A stretch of 17,703 bases of DNA, taken from positions 1-17,703 of the forward strand of contig CALIRC010000127.1 of assembly GCA_938044295.1 (NCBI GenBank), read 5' to 3'. How positions within the stretch are numbered: position 1 is the stretch's first letter; each line of letters opens with the position of its first letter. Shown here piece after piece: positions 1-6,508 of this stretch. The translations under genes were made by a program, and so were the position numbers. Source of the stretch: Minisyncoccota bacterium. Lineage in GTDB: Bacteria; Patescibacteriota; Minisyncoccia; Moranbacterales; GCA-2747515. Below the pieces are notes generated by a model, which was not told the DNA's origin, searched no databases, and saw nothing but the letters and a program-made list of their open reading frames with translations.

Positions 1-122
1 CAGAGAAAATTTGTGATGTTTTAAAGAAGTACGACCTTCATAATACGCAGATTGTTCGTGGACAAGCCTATTATCCAGAAAAATTTAAATCCTCCATTAT
101 AAATAAATCTCTCTCATTTTAG
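1..122 (+). CDS. C-terminal fragment of an unidentified protein (truncated by window edge)
   Basis: Frame 3 is open from the first base to a TAG at 120-122 and encodes about 39 residues (EKICDVLKKYDLHNTQIVRG...INKSLSF). The start and most of the gene lie outside the window. The residue mix (charged N-terminal part, aromatic YYPEKF patch) looks like the end of a globular cytoplasmic protein, and the other forward frames are closed early. I do not recognise the family. No terminator hairpin is visible immediately after the stop. Confidence 0.5.
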   Translation, partial: EKICDVLKKYDLHNTQIVRGQAYYPEKFKSSIINKSLSF

Positions 123-221
123 ATATAGAGTGGGGACCATGTGTATTGATATGTTATCCCATGCTAAACGTAGTAATCATCTATGGATTGTTGTTTGTGT
201 GTTTGGTATTCTTGTAGAAGA

Positions 222-227
222 TATAAT
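222..227 (+). promoter_or_regulatory. Putative -10 box upstream of the SRPBCC/GyrI-like gene
   Basis: A perfect TATAAT lies 15 nt upstream of the ATG at 243. Transcription from it would begin at about 234 and give a leader of roughly 9 nt, so the mRNA would be almost leaderless. No good -35 is visible at 16-18 nt spacing. Confidence 0.4.
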
Positions 228-242
228 CGCTAAATATATTAT

Positions 243-1169
243 ATGAAATTTCATGTCGAGAAGAGTATAAGTATAGATGCGTCTTTGGATAAAGTTCGTG
301 CGCATGTGGATGATTTTTCTGCGTGGCATAACTGGTCTCCCTGGACGGTGTGTGAGCCGGACTGCACGATAGAGGTGCATGGTGAAGTAGGACGCGTTGG
401 TCATTGCATGTCGTGGCGTGGTGAAGTCATAGGATCTGGCACAAATACAATTATTGAGGTGCATGGTGATTACATTCGATACGATCTTGTTTTCCATACA
501 CCATGGAAATCACAAGCACAGCCTCTTATACACTTTGTGGAACATGATGGGAAGACAATCGTGACGTGGAAACTTGATTCTAGTATGCCTTTTTTTCTAT
601 TTTTTATGATTGATATGATGAAAAATTGGATTGGTATGGACTATGATCGTGGACTTCGTATGCTCAAAGCTGTTGTACAGACAGGACGAGTTCCTGCAAA
701 GACGACTAATAAAGGACTTTTAGATTTTAAAGGTTTTAATTACGTTGGACGGGAGCGGACGTGTGATTTTTCTATATTGGCTGAAATGATGCAAAAAGAT
801 TATGAAACGATAGTGGATGATTTCATAACTACAAAGGGTAAAAAAGCGCAGCATTGGCTGACGATTTACCCAAAGGTCGATATGAAGAAAATGCGTTATA
901 CATATATCGCTGCCCTATCTGATGAAGATCTTGGTGATCTTGATTTAGGATCTGATTACGTGCGTGGTACAATTGCATCTAGTGAGGTTCTTGAGATTTA
1001 TCATGAGGGTTCATACGAGTATTTAGGTAATGCATGGTCTATGGGAATGATGTACATGCGGGCAAAAAAAATGCGTGCTGCAGGTAAACCTTTCGAATAC
1101 TATCATAATAACCCACAGAACACTGCTTCAGAAGACTTACTGACAAGTATTTATTTCCCTGTGCGTTGA
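243..1169 (+). CDS. SRPBCC-domain protein with C-terminal GyrI-like effector-binding domain
   Basis: This 308-aa soluble protein appears to be a fusion of two ligand-binding folds. Residues 1-145 (MKFHVEKSISIDASLDKVRA, the W-rich AWHNWSPW segment, then alternating strands and a closing amphipathic helix) have the usual layout of SRPBCC/polyketide-cyclase helix-grip proteins. Residues about 160-308, with a tyrosine-rich strand pattern and the final SEDLLTSIYFPVR, resemble the GyrI-like/AraC effector-binding domain. The same two-domain order is known in bacteria without an attached DNA-binding domain, and none is seen here. A role in small-molecule sensing or binding is inferred; no ligand can be named. 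The start is ATG at 243 with no Shine-Dalgarno but a TATAAT just upstream. It overlaps by 4 nt (ATGA) a 35-codon open frame upstream that may not be real. Confidence 0.8.
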   Translation: MKFHVEKSISIDASLDKVRAHVDDFSAWHNWSPWTVCEPDCTIEVHGEVGRVGHCMSWRGEVIGSGTNTIIEVHGDYIRYDLVFHTPWKSQAQPLIHFVEHDGKTIVTWKLDSSMPFFLFFMIDMMKNWIGMDYDRGLRMLKAVVQTGRVPAKTTNKGLLDFKGFNYVGRERTCDFSILAEMMQKDYETIVDDFITTKGKKAQHWLTIYPKVDMKKMRYTYIAALSDEDLGDLDLGSDYVRGTIASSEVLEIYHEGSYEYLGNAWSMGMMYMRAKKMRAAGKPFEYYHNNPQNTASEDLLTSIYFPVR

Positions 1170-1221
1170 TGTAGATTAGACGTTTGTATATTCACATATT
1201 TGGAAAAGTCGTCATTATCTA

Positions 1222-1230
1222 TGATAGAAT
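1222..1230 (+). promoter_or_regulatory. Putative extended -10 promoter of the TM2-domain gene
   Basis: TGATAGAAT reads as an extended -10 (TGn plus TAGAAT), with a weak TTGGAA at 1200-1205 as a possible -35 (19 nt spacing). It would give a leader of about 20 nt before the ATG at 1258. TATGAT at 1220-1225 overlaps and is an alternative -10. Confidence 0.35.
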
Positions 1231-1257
1231 AGAGACTAATAAATATAAAAACATTAT

Positions 1258-1473
1258 ATGAGTGAAAAAAGTCGCCTCGTCGTATTTTTACTTTGCTTTT
1301 TTTTGGGTATGTTTGGGGTTCACCGTTTTTATGTAGGAAAGATAGGCACTGGAGTTCTCATGGTTATTACACTTGGTGGTCTTGGTATTTGGGCTCTTGT
1401 TGATTTAATTATGATTGCAATAGGTTCTTTTTCAGACAAAGATGGTAATAAAATTACGAATTGGTCTGCTTAA
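1258..1473 (+). CDS. TM2-domain small membrane protein
   Basis: This 71-aa protein consists almost only of a TM2 domain: a short charged N-terminus (MSEKSRL), a first membrane helix (VVFLLCFFLGMFGVHRFYVG, containing the typical G-x-HRFYxG motif), a Gly-rich turn (KIGTG), a second helix (VLMVITLGGLGIWALVDLIMIAIG), and a polar tail (SFSDKDGNKITNWSA). The family is widespread in bacteria and its molecular role is poorly defined. It has its own predicted promoter and no close downstream partner, so it is probably monocistronic. No Shine-Dalgarno precedes the ATG. Confidence 0.9.
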   Translation: MSEKSRLVVFLLCFFLGMFGVHRFYVGKIGTGVLMVITLGGLGIWALVDLIMIAIGSFSDKDGNKITNWSA

Positions 1474-1905
1474 GAGTGACTATTCCAAATATATTTTTCT
1501 AAACTCAATTACGATCTGTCTGTGGATTACCTGTAAATGTTTTGTTAAACTTTTCATCGTGATTTATCAGTCACATTAATATCGAACACCATTACATAGT
1601 TTTTTGTTGCGGAATTTATTATGCAATGAACTGAGAAAAATATCTGTAATGTAGTCACAAATATTTCCGAGATGAGGTAGCATAAGGATTCACATACTTC
1701 GCAGCTTGCTGCCAAAGGTGCGATACGAACTAAGAGCGTTTGCTGTCATAGTCTGCATGTTTACATCGATGTAGTTGTTATTTACAGAATTTTTGATTTT
1801 CTTGCCTTACGACTATGAGCGCTTGTAGCTGTGTGTATTTTTTTACTGCACCTTGCTATTGTGTGAGGTATGCTATATGATGAGGGCACAATAAAGCGTA
1901 TATTT
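1474..1905. other. 432-nt region without a recognisable gene
   Basis: No reading frame of convincing length or composition is found on either strand. Visible structure: a 12-bp perfect palindrome TACATCGATGTA at 1762-1773; a small hairpin GCAGC-TT-GCTGC near 1700-1712; and the inverted heptamers CATTACA (1590-1596) and TGTAATG (1645-1651). No rRNA, tRNA or known riboswitch pattern was recognised. It could hold a small RNA or a decayed gene, but nothing here proves either. Confidence 0.4.
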
Positions 1906-2331
1906 ATGGCAAAAAAAGTGATGGTTTTTGGAACTTTTGATGGTTTGCATGATGGACATCGTGATTTTTTAAGACAAGCAAAACAAGAGGGAGATCATCT
2001 TGTTGTAGTGGTATCACGTGATGCTACAGTTGCGCATGTCTATGGGAAAACTCCTGCGCATGATGAAATTGAGCGGATTTCGATGATTTTGAGCGAGGGT
2101 ATTGCGCAAGATGTTGTGATGGGACACTTGAATGACAAGTGCCAAGTGTTTAAAGACCATAATCCTGATATAGTCGTACTTGGATTTTCCCAAGAAGCGT
2201 TGGTAGCGGAGCTTAACCAAAAACTTAAATCATTTGGCATAGATCATGTAGATGTGCAGGTTGCGCGTCCACATAAACCAGAAATCTATCCACCTTCTGA
2301 ATTTGATAAAATCGAAATACATGTTAACTGA
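1906..2331 (+). CDS. Cytidylyltransferase-like nucleotidyltransferase (FAD synthetase/TagD-like fold)
   Basis: This 141-aa single-domain nucleotidyltransferase shows the class signature MVFGTFDGLHDGHRDFLRQA at residues 6-25. The HxGH motif that binds nucleotide phosphate is preceded by the conserved GTFD. The middle has VVVVSRD and a VVLGFSQ strand as in TagD/RibL-type enzymes. The second family motif (ISSTEI-like, near the C-terminus) is not clearly preserved; RPHKPEIYPP occupies its place. Members transfer CMP or AMP onto a phosphorylated substrate such as glycerol-3-phosphate, FMN or phosphopantetheine, and the substrate here cannot be decided. I choose ATG 1906 over the in-frame ATG 1870 because the fold begins directly with MAKKVMVFGTF; the 12 extra residues look like untranslated leader. 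The last 11 nt overlap the start of obg, implying translational coupling. Confidence 0.8.
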   Translation: MAKKVMVFGTFDGLHDGHRDFLRQAKQEGDHLVVVVSRDATVAHVYGKTPAHDEIERISMILSEGIAQDVVMGHLNDKCQVFKDHNPDIVVLGFSQEALVAELNQKLKSFGIDHVDVQVARPHKPEIYPPSEFDKIEIHVN

Positions 2332-3289
2332 TGATGTTACAATTGTAGTAAAGGCGGGTAATGGTGGCGATGGTGTCGTTCGTTTTTCAAAGACACTTAT
2401 GACGAAGGGACCTACGGGAGGTGATGGTGGTCGTGGAGGGAATGTTGTATTAAAGGGTGTGTCGGATTTGGGTGCGCTTCGGCCATTTCGAACGAAAAAA
2501 AAAGTTCACGCGCAAGACGGTGGTCGCGGTGATCAAAATATGTTTACAGGTGCCAATGGATCTGATCTTGTGATTCCAGTGCCAGTAGGCACTCTTGCGC
2601 ATGATCTTACACATGAAAAAACGTATGATATTGGACATGTTGGTGAAGAATATGTGATTGCATCAGGGGGGAATGGCGGTTTCGGAAACTTTCACTTTCG
2701 CTCGAGCAAGGCAACAACGCCTATGCGTGCAAATACTGGTAAACCCGGTGAAGTAATTGATGTACGTCTCGAACTTAAAATGATTGCGGATGTAGGTTTT
2801 GTGGGGTATCCTAACGTTGGCAAATCAAGTCTTTTGAACGCTCTTACAAATGCTTCTAGTAAGGTAGCGAATTATCAATTTACGACGCTTGAGGCGCATC
2901 TTGGAGTGTATTATGATCTGATTTTAGCTGATATTCCAGGTCTTATCTCTGGCGCTGCAGAGGGTAAGGGTTTGGGGCATAAATTTTTGCGACATATCGA
3001 GCGCACGCGAGTACTATTTCATTTTGTGGCTGCTGATAGCGCAGATCCACTTGCTGACTACCGCTCTATTCGTAGAGAATTAGAAGTATTCAATCCTTTA
3101 TTGCTCGAAAAAGAAGAATGGGTTATCCTCAGTAAATCTGATGAGAAGTCATCAGAGGACATTTCTGCAGTTTGTGCTATCCTAAAGAAGGAGAATTCGC
3201 GTGTCGTTTGTCTCACTCTTCTGGAGGATGATGGTCTAGACGCGGTGCGTGATGTTCTGTCAAAAGTTATGCTAAAAAAACAAAAATAG
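2321..3289 (+). CDS. obg: GTPase Obg/CgtA (short form)
   Basis: This 322-aa Obg-family GTPase works in late 50S ribosome assembly and stress control. Residues 1-158 form the Obg domain with its glycine-rich loops (KAGNGGDGVVRF, GPTGGDGGRGGNV, ASGGNGGFGN). The G domain follows: G1 GYPNVGKSS at 162-170, the Thr pair of G2 at 188-189, G3 DIPG at 204-207, and G4 SKSD at 271-274, where the canonical Asn of NKxD is Ser. G5 is weak (VCLTLLEDDG). The protein ends shortly after the G domain, so the C-terminal OCT domain found in many Obg proteins is absent. The start is ATG 2321 (MLTDDVTIVVKAGNGGDG), matching the universal family N-terminus; an upstream in-frame extension would run deep into the previous gene. 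It overlaps the nucleotidyltransferase by 11 nt. Confidence 0.97.
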   Translation: MLTDDVTIVVKAGNGGDGVVRFSKTLMTKGPTGGDGGRGGNVVLKGVSDLGALRPFRTKKKVHAQDGGRGDQNMFTGANGSDLVIPVPVGTLAHDLTHEKTYDIGHVGEEYVIASGGNGGFGNFHFRSSKATTPMRANTGKPGEVIDVRLELKMIADVGFVGYPNVGKSSLLNALTNASSKVANYQFTTLEAHLGVYYDLILADIPGLISGAAEGKGLGHKFLRHIERTRVLFHFVAADSADPLADYRSIRRELEVFNPLLLEKEEWVILSKSDEKSSEDISAVCAILKKENSRVVCLTLLEDDGLDAVRDVLSKVMLKKQK

Positions 3290-3365
3290 AAGACTTTGCT
3301 TGTGTGAGCTGTGCATTCCTCAATTTTTTTTGCGCATACCTCTCAGGTCTTGCAAAGGTCCAATC

Positions 3366-4463
3366 GTGAATGTTATGCATTTTTTTCGAAAGAAATCTCT
3401 CAAGAGAATATTTTCTTACGTAAGAATTTACAAAAAAGTTTTTCTTCTTGTAGGGCTTTTTGCCTTGTTTTTGGGTGGGTATAGTTATTTTGCACATCAA
3501 TTGTATGGTGTGAAAGCCGTAGAAGAGCAGGAGCGTGTGGTTGCAGAAAAGGCGACAACACCTGCTTGGTTGCGCAAAGAAGAAACTAGTGATGTTTTGC
3601 GGTTAGGTGTTGTTGCGGAGTTACGTATTCAGCTTGAAAACAACTATTCTTTTGCTAGTGATATTGAGGATCGATATTATGCAGTGGAGAAGTATATGAA
3701 ACCTCTTGCTTTTTTTCGTAGTCGTATGAGCATATTTGAACCGGATTACGTTATTTCTTTGGGTAACGCTATTATCGGAGATGAACAGGATATAAATGAT
3801 GGTTCAGATGCGCTTGAGTTTTTTCGTACACAACTAGCTAAGATTGAAGCTCCGCTTTTATGGGTGCTTGGCAACCGAGAGCTTCGAGCGCTTACGCGTA
3901 ATGATTTCCAGGAAGTTACAAATGCCCCAACTGCTCCGTATGCTGTGGAGAAGGGAGATTATAAGATTATTGTACTTGATACAAATAATTCGAAAGATGG
4001 AGAGCCTTTTGATTTTGTTACTGAAGAATATGAGCGTGGTGCATTAACGGCTGCACAGTATTTATGGCTTGAGGAAGAGTTGAAAACATCTAAGCATGTA
4101 TATGTATTTATGCATCATGGTGCATATCTGCGTTCTGTGCATGTTGCTGGTAGCAAAAAAAAGAAAAAATCACTATATGATGCTCAAAAGCTTCGTGCTC
4201 TTTTAGGTCAATATAAAGTTGCTGGTGTCTTTACGAGTCACCTCAAAGCACATGCATATGAGCGTTTTGATGGTGTTTCTTATTATGCACTTGAGGATTT
4301 GCAAGGGCATGGCCATCACCCAGGTGCTTTTTATGAACTGGAATTGAAAGGTTCTCATCCTGTAGTCACTCTCTATTACATTGATCAAAAAGAAGAGAGT
4401 CTCAAGTCAAAGGATTTTAAAGATGGAGTGCATATTGTCTCCCCTCAAGAAGATTCACCTTGA
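3366..4463 (+). CDS. Membrane-anchored calcineurin-like phosphoesterase fold, probably catalytically inactive
   Basis: This protein of about 365 aa has a basic N-terminus (FFRKKSLKRIF), one membrane helix (residues 24-44, KVFLLVGLFALFLGGYSYFA) and a large C-terminal domain predicted outside the cytoplasm. Its order of strands and motifs follows the calcineurin-like metallophosphoesterases: VVAELRI where D-x-H is expected, SLGNAIIG for the GD motif, LGNRELR for GNHD/E, MHHG for the HH motif, and SHLKAHAYER for GHxHxYER. The first Asp and His, the bridging Asp (now Asn), the GNH His (now Arg) and the first His of GHxH are all replaced, while MHH and the last His survive. It may therefore be a structural or binding pseudoenzyme. 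The GTG start at 3366 is chosen because AAAGG lies 7 nt upstream; ATG 3375 is an in-frame alternative. The stop lies 1 nt before the 17-bp inverted repeat at 4465. Confidence 0.7.
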   Translation: MNVMHFFRKKSLKRIFSYVRIYKKVFLLVGLFALFLGGYSYFAHQLYGVKAVEEQERVVAEKATTPAWLRKEETSDVLRLGVVAELRIQLENNYSFASDIEDRYYAVEKYMKPLAFFRSRMSIFEPDYVISLGNAIIGDEQDINDGSDALEFFRTQLAKIEAPLLWVLGNRELRALTRNDFQEVTNAPTAPYAVEKGDYKIIVLDTNNSKDGEPFDFVTEEYERGALTAAQYLWLEEELKTSKHVYVFMHHGAYLRSVHVAGSKKKKKSLYDAQKLRALLGQYKVAGVFTSHLKAHAYERFDGVSYYALEDLQGHGHHPGAFYELELKGSHPVVTLYYIDQKEESLKSKDFKDGVHIVSPQEDSP

Positions 4464-4464
4464 T

Positions 4465-4585
4465 AGGACTTACGCACTTGATGTACTTTGTCGTTAAAAT
4501 TTACGTTTTTCACTCACCATAGGTAGACTAAGGCTCATGAAAAGCATTGATTTTGCCTAAAATTACACTCAAGTGCGTAAGTCCT
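4465..4585. mobile_element. 121-bp element with perfect 17-bp terminal inverted repeats (MITE-like)
   Basis: The left arm AGGACTTACGCACTTGA (4465-4481) is matched exactly by its reverse complement at 4569-4585. Just inside, TGTA (left) and TACA (right) extend the symmetry imperfectly. The 87 nt between the arms hold no ORF. An 87-nt spacer is too long for an ordinary terminator hairpin, and 17 of 17 matching bases is far beyond chance in this region, so a non-autonomous transposon or a transposon remnant is the best reading. No clear target-site duplication is visible: flanks are TTGAT on the left and GGATAG on the right. It sits 1 nt after the stop of the phosphoesterase-like gene, so insertion did not break an ORF. 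No transposase is in the window. Confidence 0.6.
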
Positions 4586-4708
4586 GGATAGTTCACTGTC
4601 ACACCTTTCGATTTTTTGAGAAATTTTGGTTATTTTGATCTGATTTGTTGTGCAAAAATCGGAGTACTGCTTCTGATTTGACTAAATTTTTGTGTATGAT
4701 AAAGTTAG

Positions 4709-4733
4709 GAGTCATCAATTTTGACTCTTTTTT
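4709..4733 (+). promoter_or_regulatory. Hairpin plus T-tract in the leader of the small membrane protein gene
   Basis: GAGTCA (4709-4714) pairs with TGACTC (4722-4727), separated by a 7-nt loop and followed by six T residues that run directly into the ATG at 4734. A possible -10 TATGAT (4695-4700) would start transcription near 4706, making the hairpin almost the entire leader. The 5' stem includes part of AGGAG (4707-4711), the only Shine-Dalgarno-like sequence, which lies too far from the ATG unless the hairpin folds. The shape is also that of a weak intrinsic terminator. Confidence 0.45.
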
Positions 4734-4979
4734 ATGCGACTTCGAGTGATCCGTCATTTTATTCTGTATTTTGCGATTGGTTTGTCCTGGGGCTATGTTG
4801 CTAAAACGATTGCAAATCACTATCTTTATACTGGCTTTGAGGATCCGCAAGTGATCGATCGTGGAACGCCATATCCCATTGAGCGTCTTATTCAATTTGA
4901 ACCCCTTGGTGCGGAGGATGGTGAAGTGGAGCAAGAGACTTTACCGGAAGAGCTTCCTGACGGAACAGTAAGTATTTAA
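4734..4979 (+). CDS. Small single-pass membrane protein of unknown function
   Basis: This 81-aa protein has a basic N-terminus (MRLRVIRH), one membrane helix at residues 9-27 (FILYFAIGLSWGYVAKTIA), then an acidic outward-facing tail (GFEDPQVIDRGTPYPIERLI, ending EEELPDGTVSI-like with many Glu). The charge pattern predicts the N-terminus inside and the tail outside. I do not recognise a family. It ends 9 nt before the DsbA-like gene, so the two are probably cotranscribed and may act together in the envelope. The Glu-rich tail and the basic tail of the next protein lie on opposite sides of the membrane by prediction. Confidence 0.65.
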   Translation: MRLRVIRHFILYFAIGLSWGYVAKTIANHYLYTGFEDPQVIDRGTPYPIERLIQFEPLGAEDGEVEQETLPEELPDGTVSI

Positions 4980-4988
4980 TCTGAAACG

Positions 4989-6434
4989 ATGAGTAAGAAA
5001 AAGAAGAATAAGAAGAGGCAAAAAAAATTAGAAAAAAAATTGCAGGCGAAATTGGAGTCGTCTGACGTACTCGTGGCTCCTCAAATACATCGAGGTGGTG
5101 ATCGTCTCCATCAGCGCGCAGAACAAGATGTACCTTCAGTTTCAGTGGCTGAAAAAGAGAAATCTCCAATAGAGGTGGTCACACCTTCCTCTAAAACTTC
5201 ATCTTCTGCAACAGAAGTGGGTGATACAGTATCAGACGTCTTGGAAGAGGCTGTTAAACCAACTAAAGATGTCCACGTGGATCAGGAAAAAGAAAAAACG
5301 CATAAGCATGTTCATCACCAGTGTCAGTCACCGATCTTACGTAAAAAAATTAAGAATCTTACGTCGTTTGCGATTGTGCTGGGCGGTTTATCTGCAGGGA
5401 TGCTTTTTGTGGATGTGGCACAATTTTTTACACAGCGTGGACTCAGCGCTAAAGCTCTTGGTGAAGCGCAGATTGTAGATTATGATGGCTCTACTTGGGT
5501 GAAATATGACGAACCTCGCGTTTTTGCTCGTGTTTTTTCTTCGGAGGAAAGCACTCCTCAGGTACAAGAAAAAGTTGAAAAGGTTCTTTCTGCACTTGCA
5601 TTTTTTATGCCAACTCTTGAAGTGCAGATGATTGATATAGATACGCCACGTGGAAAACGCGAAGCAAATGAGGTTGGACTTGGTTATGCACCTGCAGTTG
5701 TTTTTGATCCTTCCTTAAAAGAAAATGCATACTATTCTCAAACGGATGACCTCTTTGTTTCTCGAGAAAATGGAGAGTATGTTTTGCGTATGGATCAAGT
5801 AGAGGTGACGGTGGATCATTATGTAGATGCTCCAGCAGTGGATGCTGGGATGATTGTAGGTGTGTCAGAAGCGCCACATAGTGTTGTTGTTTTTGAGAAT
5901 TTTCTTTGTCAGGATTGTGCAGGTATTCATACACAACTCACTGCTTTGCAGACACAGTATCCTGAGAAATTAAAAGTAGTTTATAAGAATATTCCAGATT
6001 TTTCTGATGAGGCGTCGCGTGCAGGAGCATATGCTGGACATTGCGCTTACGCACAAGGAAAGTATGAAGCTTATGCACAGATTCTTTTTACCAATGATGC
6101 GTGGAAGGACGTAGAATCAGATGTTCGCAGTGATCTTTTTTCTGAATACGCAGGTTTTATTCCTGAATTTTCTGTCGAGTCTTTTATGGCGTGTTATAAA
6201 GATCGACAGTATGATCAACAAATGGTGCGTGACATTACAGAGGCTGATTATTTTGGTATTTCTCAAACGCCAACAGTTTTTATCGATGGCGAAATTTTTT
6301 CAACGCACTCTGAGGACACTCCTTTTTTCGACGAACTTGGAAGTGTCCTGGAGAATGTGATCGATCCTGAGCCGATTGTAGAAGATGAGGCTATAGAACT
6401 GGAAGAAATTGATGCTACCAATGACAGTCTTTAG
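4989..6434 (+). CDS. Membrane-anchored DsbA-family thiol-disulfide oxidoreductase
   Basis: This 481-aa protein has four parts. Residues 1-115 are a Lys- and Glu-rich low-complexity cytoplasmic tail (starts MSKKKKNKKRQKKLEKKLQA). Residues 124-147 are one membrane helix. Residues about 165-270 are a thioredoxin-like segment without cysteines, with SSEES where CxxC would be and APAVVF as a possible cis-Pro loop. Residues about 280-458 are a DsbA/Thioredoxin_4 domain with the active site CQDC at 307-310 (ENFLCQDCAGIH), a helical insert, and the cis-Pro loop QTPTVFIDG at 426-434. Family members make or shuffle disulfides in exported proteins. The likely local clients are the Cys-rich repeat protein at 13063-15306 and the fibronectin-III protein just downstream, which has two Cys outside. 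The start is ATG 4989 without Shine-Dalgarno. The C-terminus is acidic. Confidence 0.85.
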   Translation: MSKKKKNKKRQKKLEKKLQAKLESSDVLVAPQIHRGGDRLHQRAEQDVPSVSVAEKEKSPIEVVTPSSKTSSSATEVGDTVSDVLEEAVKPTKDVHVDQEKEKTHKHVHHQCQSPILRKKIKNLTSFAIVLGGLSAGMLFVDVAQFFTQRGLSAKALGEAQIVDYDGSTWVKYDEPRVFARVFSSEESTPQVQEKVEKVLSALAFFMPTLEVQMIDIDTPRGKREANEVGLGYAPAVVFDPSLKENAYYSQTDDLFVSRENGEYVLRMDQVEVTVDHYVDAPAVDAGMIVGVSEAPHSVVVFENFLCQDCAGIHTQLTALQTQYPEKLKVVYKNIPDFSDEASRAGAYAGHCAYAQGKYEAYAQILFTNDAWKDVESDVRSDLFSEYAGFIPEFSVESFMACYKDRQYDQQMVRDITEADYFGISQTPTVFIDGEIFSTHSEDTPFFDELGSVLENVIDPEPIVEDEAIELEEIDATNDSL

Positions 6435-6495
6435 AATTTACTTCGCAAACCTGGATTAGCTTTTTGACTATCTTTTCGATTATGCTAAGTTGTGG

Positions 6496-6506
6496 CATAA
6501 TAGGGG
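6496..6506 (+). promoter_or_regulatory. Putative -10 (CATAAT) and AGGGG motif abutting the start of the FN3 gene
   Basis: TGGCATAAT (6493-6501) resembles an extended -10. AGGGG (6502-6506) is Shine-Dalgarno-like but only 2 nt from the ATG at 6509, too close to work normally. Transcription from this -10 would begin at or just past the ATG, so either the promoter lies elsewhere or a later start is used. Confidence 0.2.
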
Positions 6507-6508
6507 TA

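Noticed and set aside
1870..1905. Longer start for the nucleotidyltransferase
   Set aside because: The additional 12 residues precede the usual first strand MAKKVMVFGTF and look like untranslated leader.
4465..4585. Ordinary intrinsic terminator
   Set aside because: The 87-nt spacer between arms and the absence of a T-run after the second arm do not fit.
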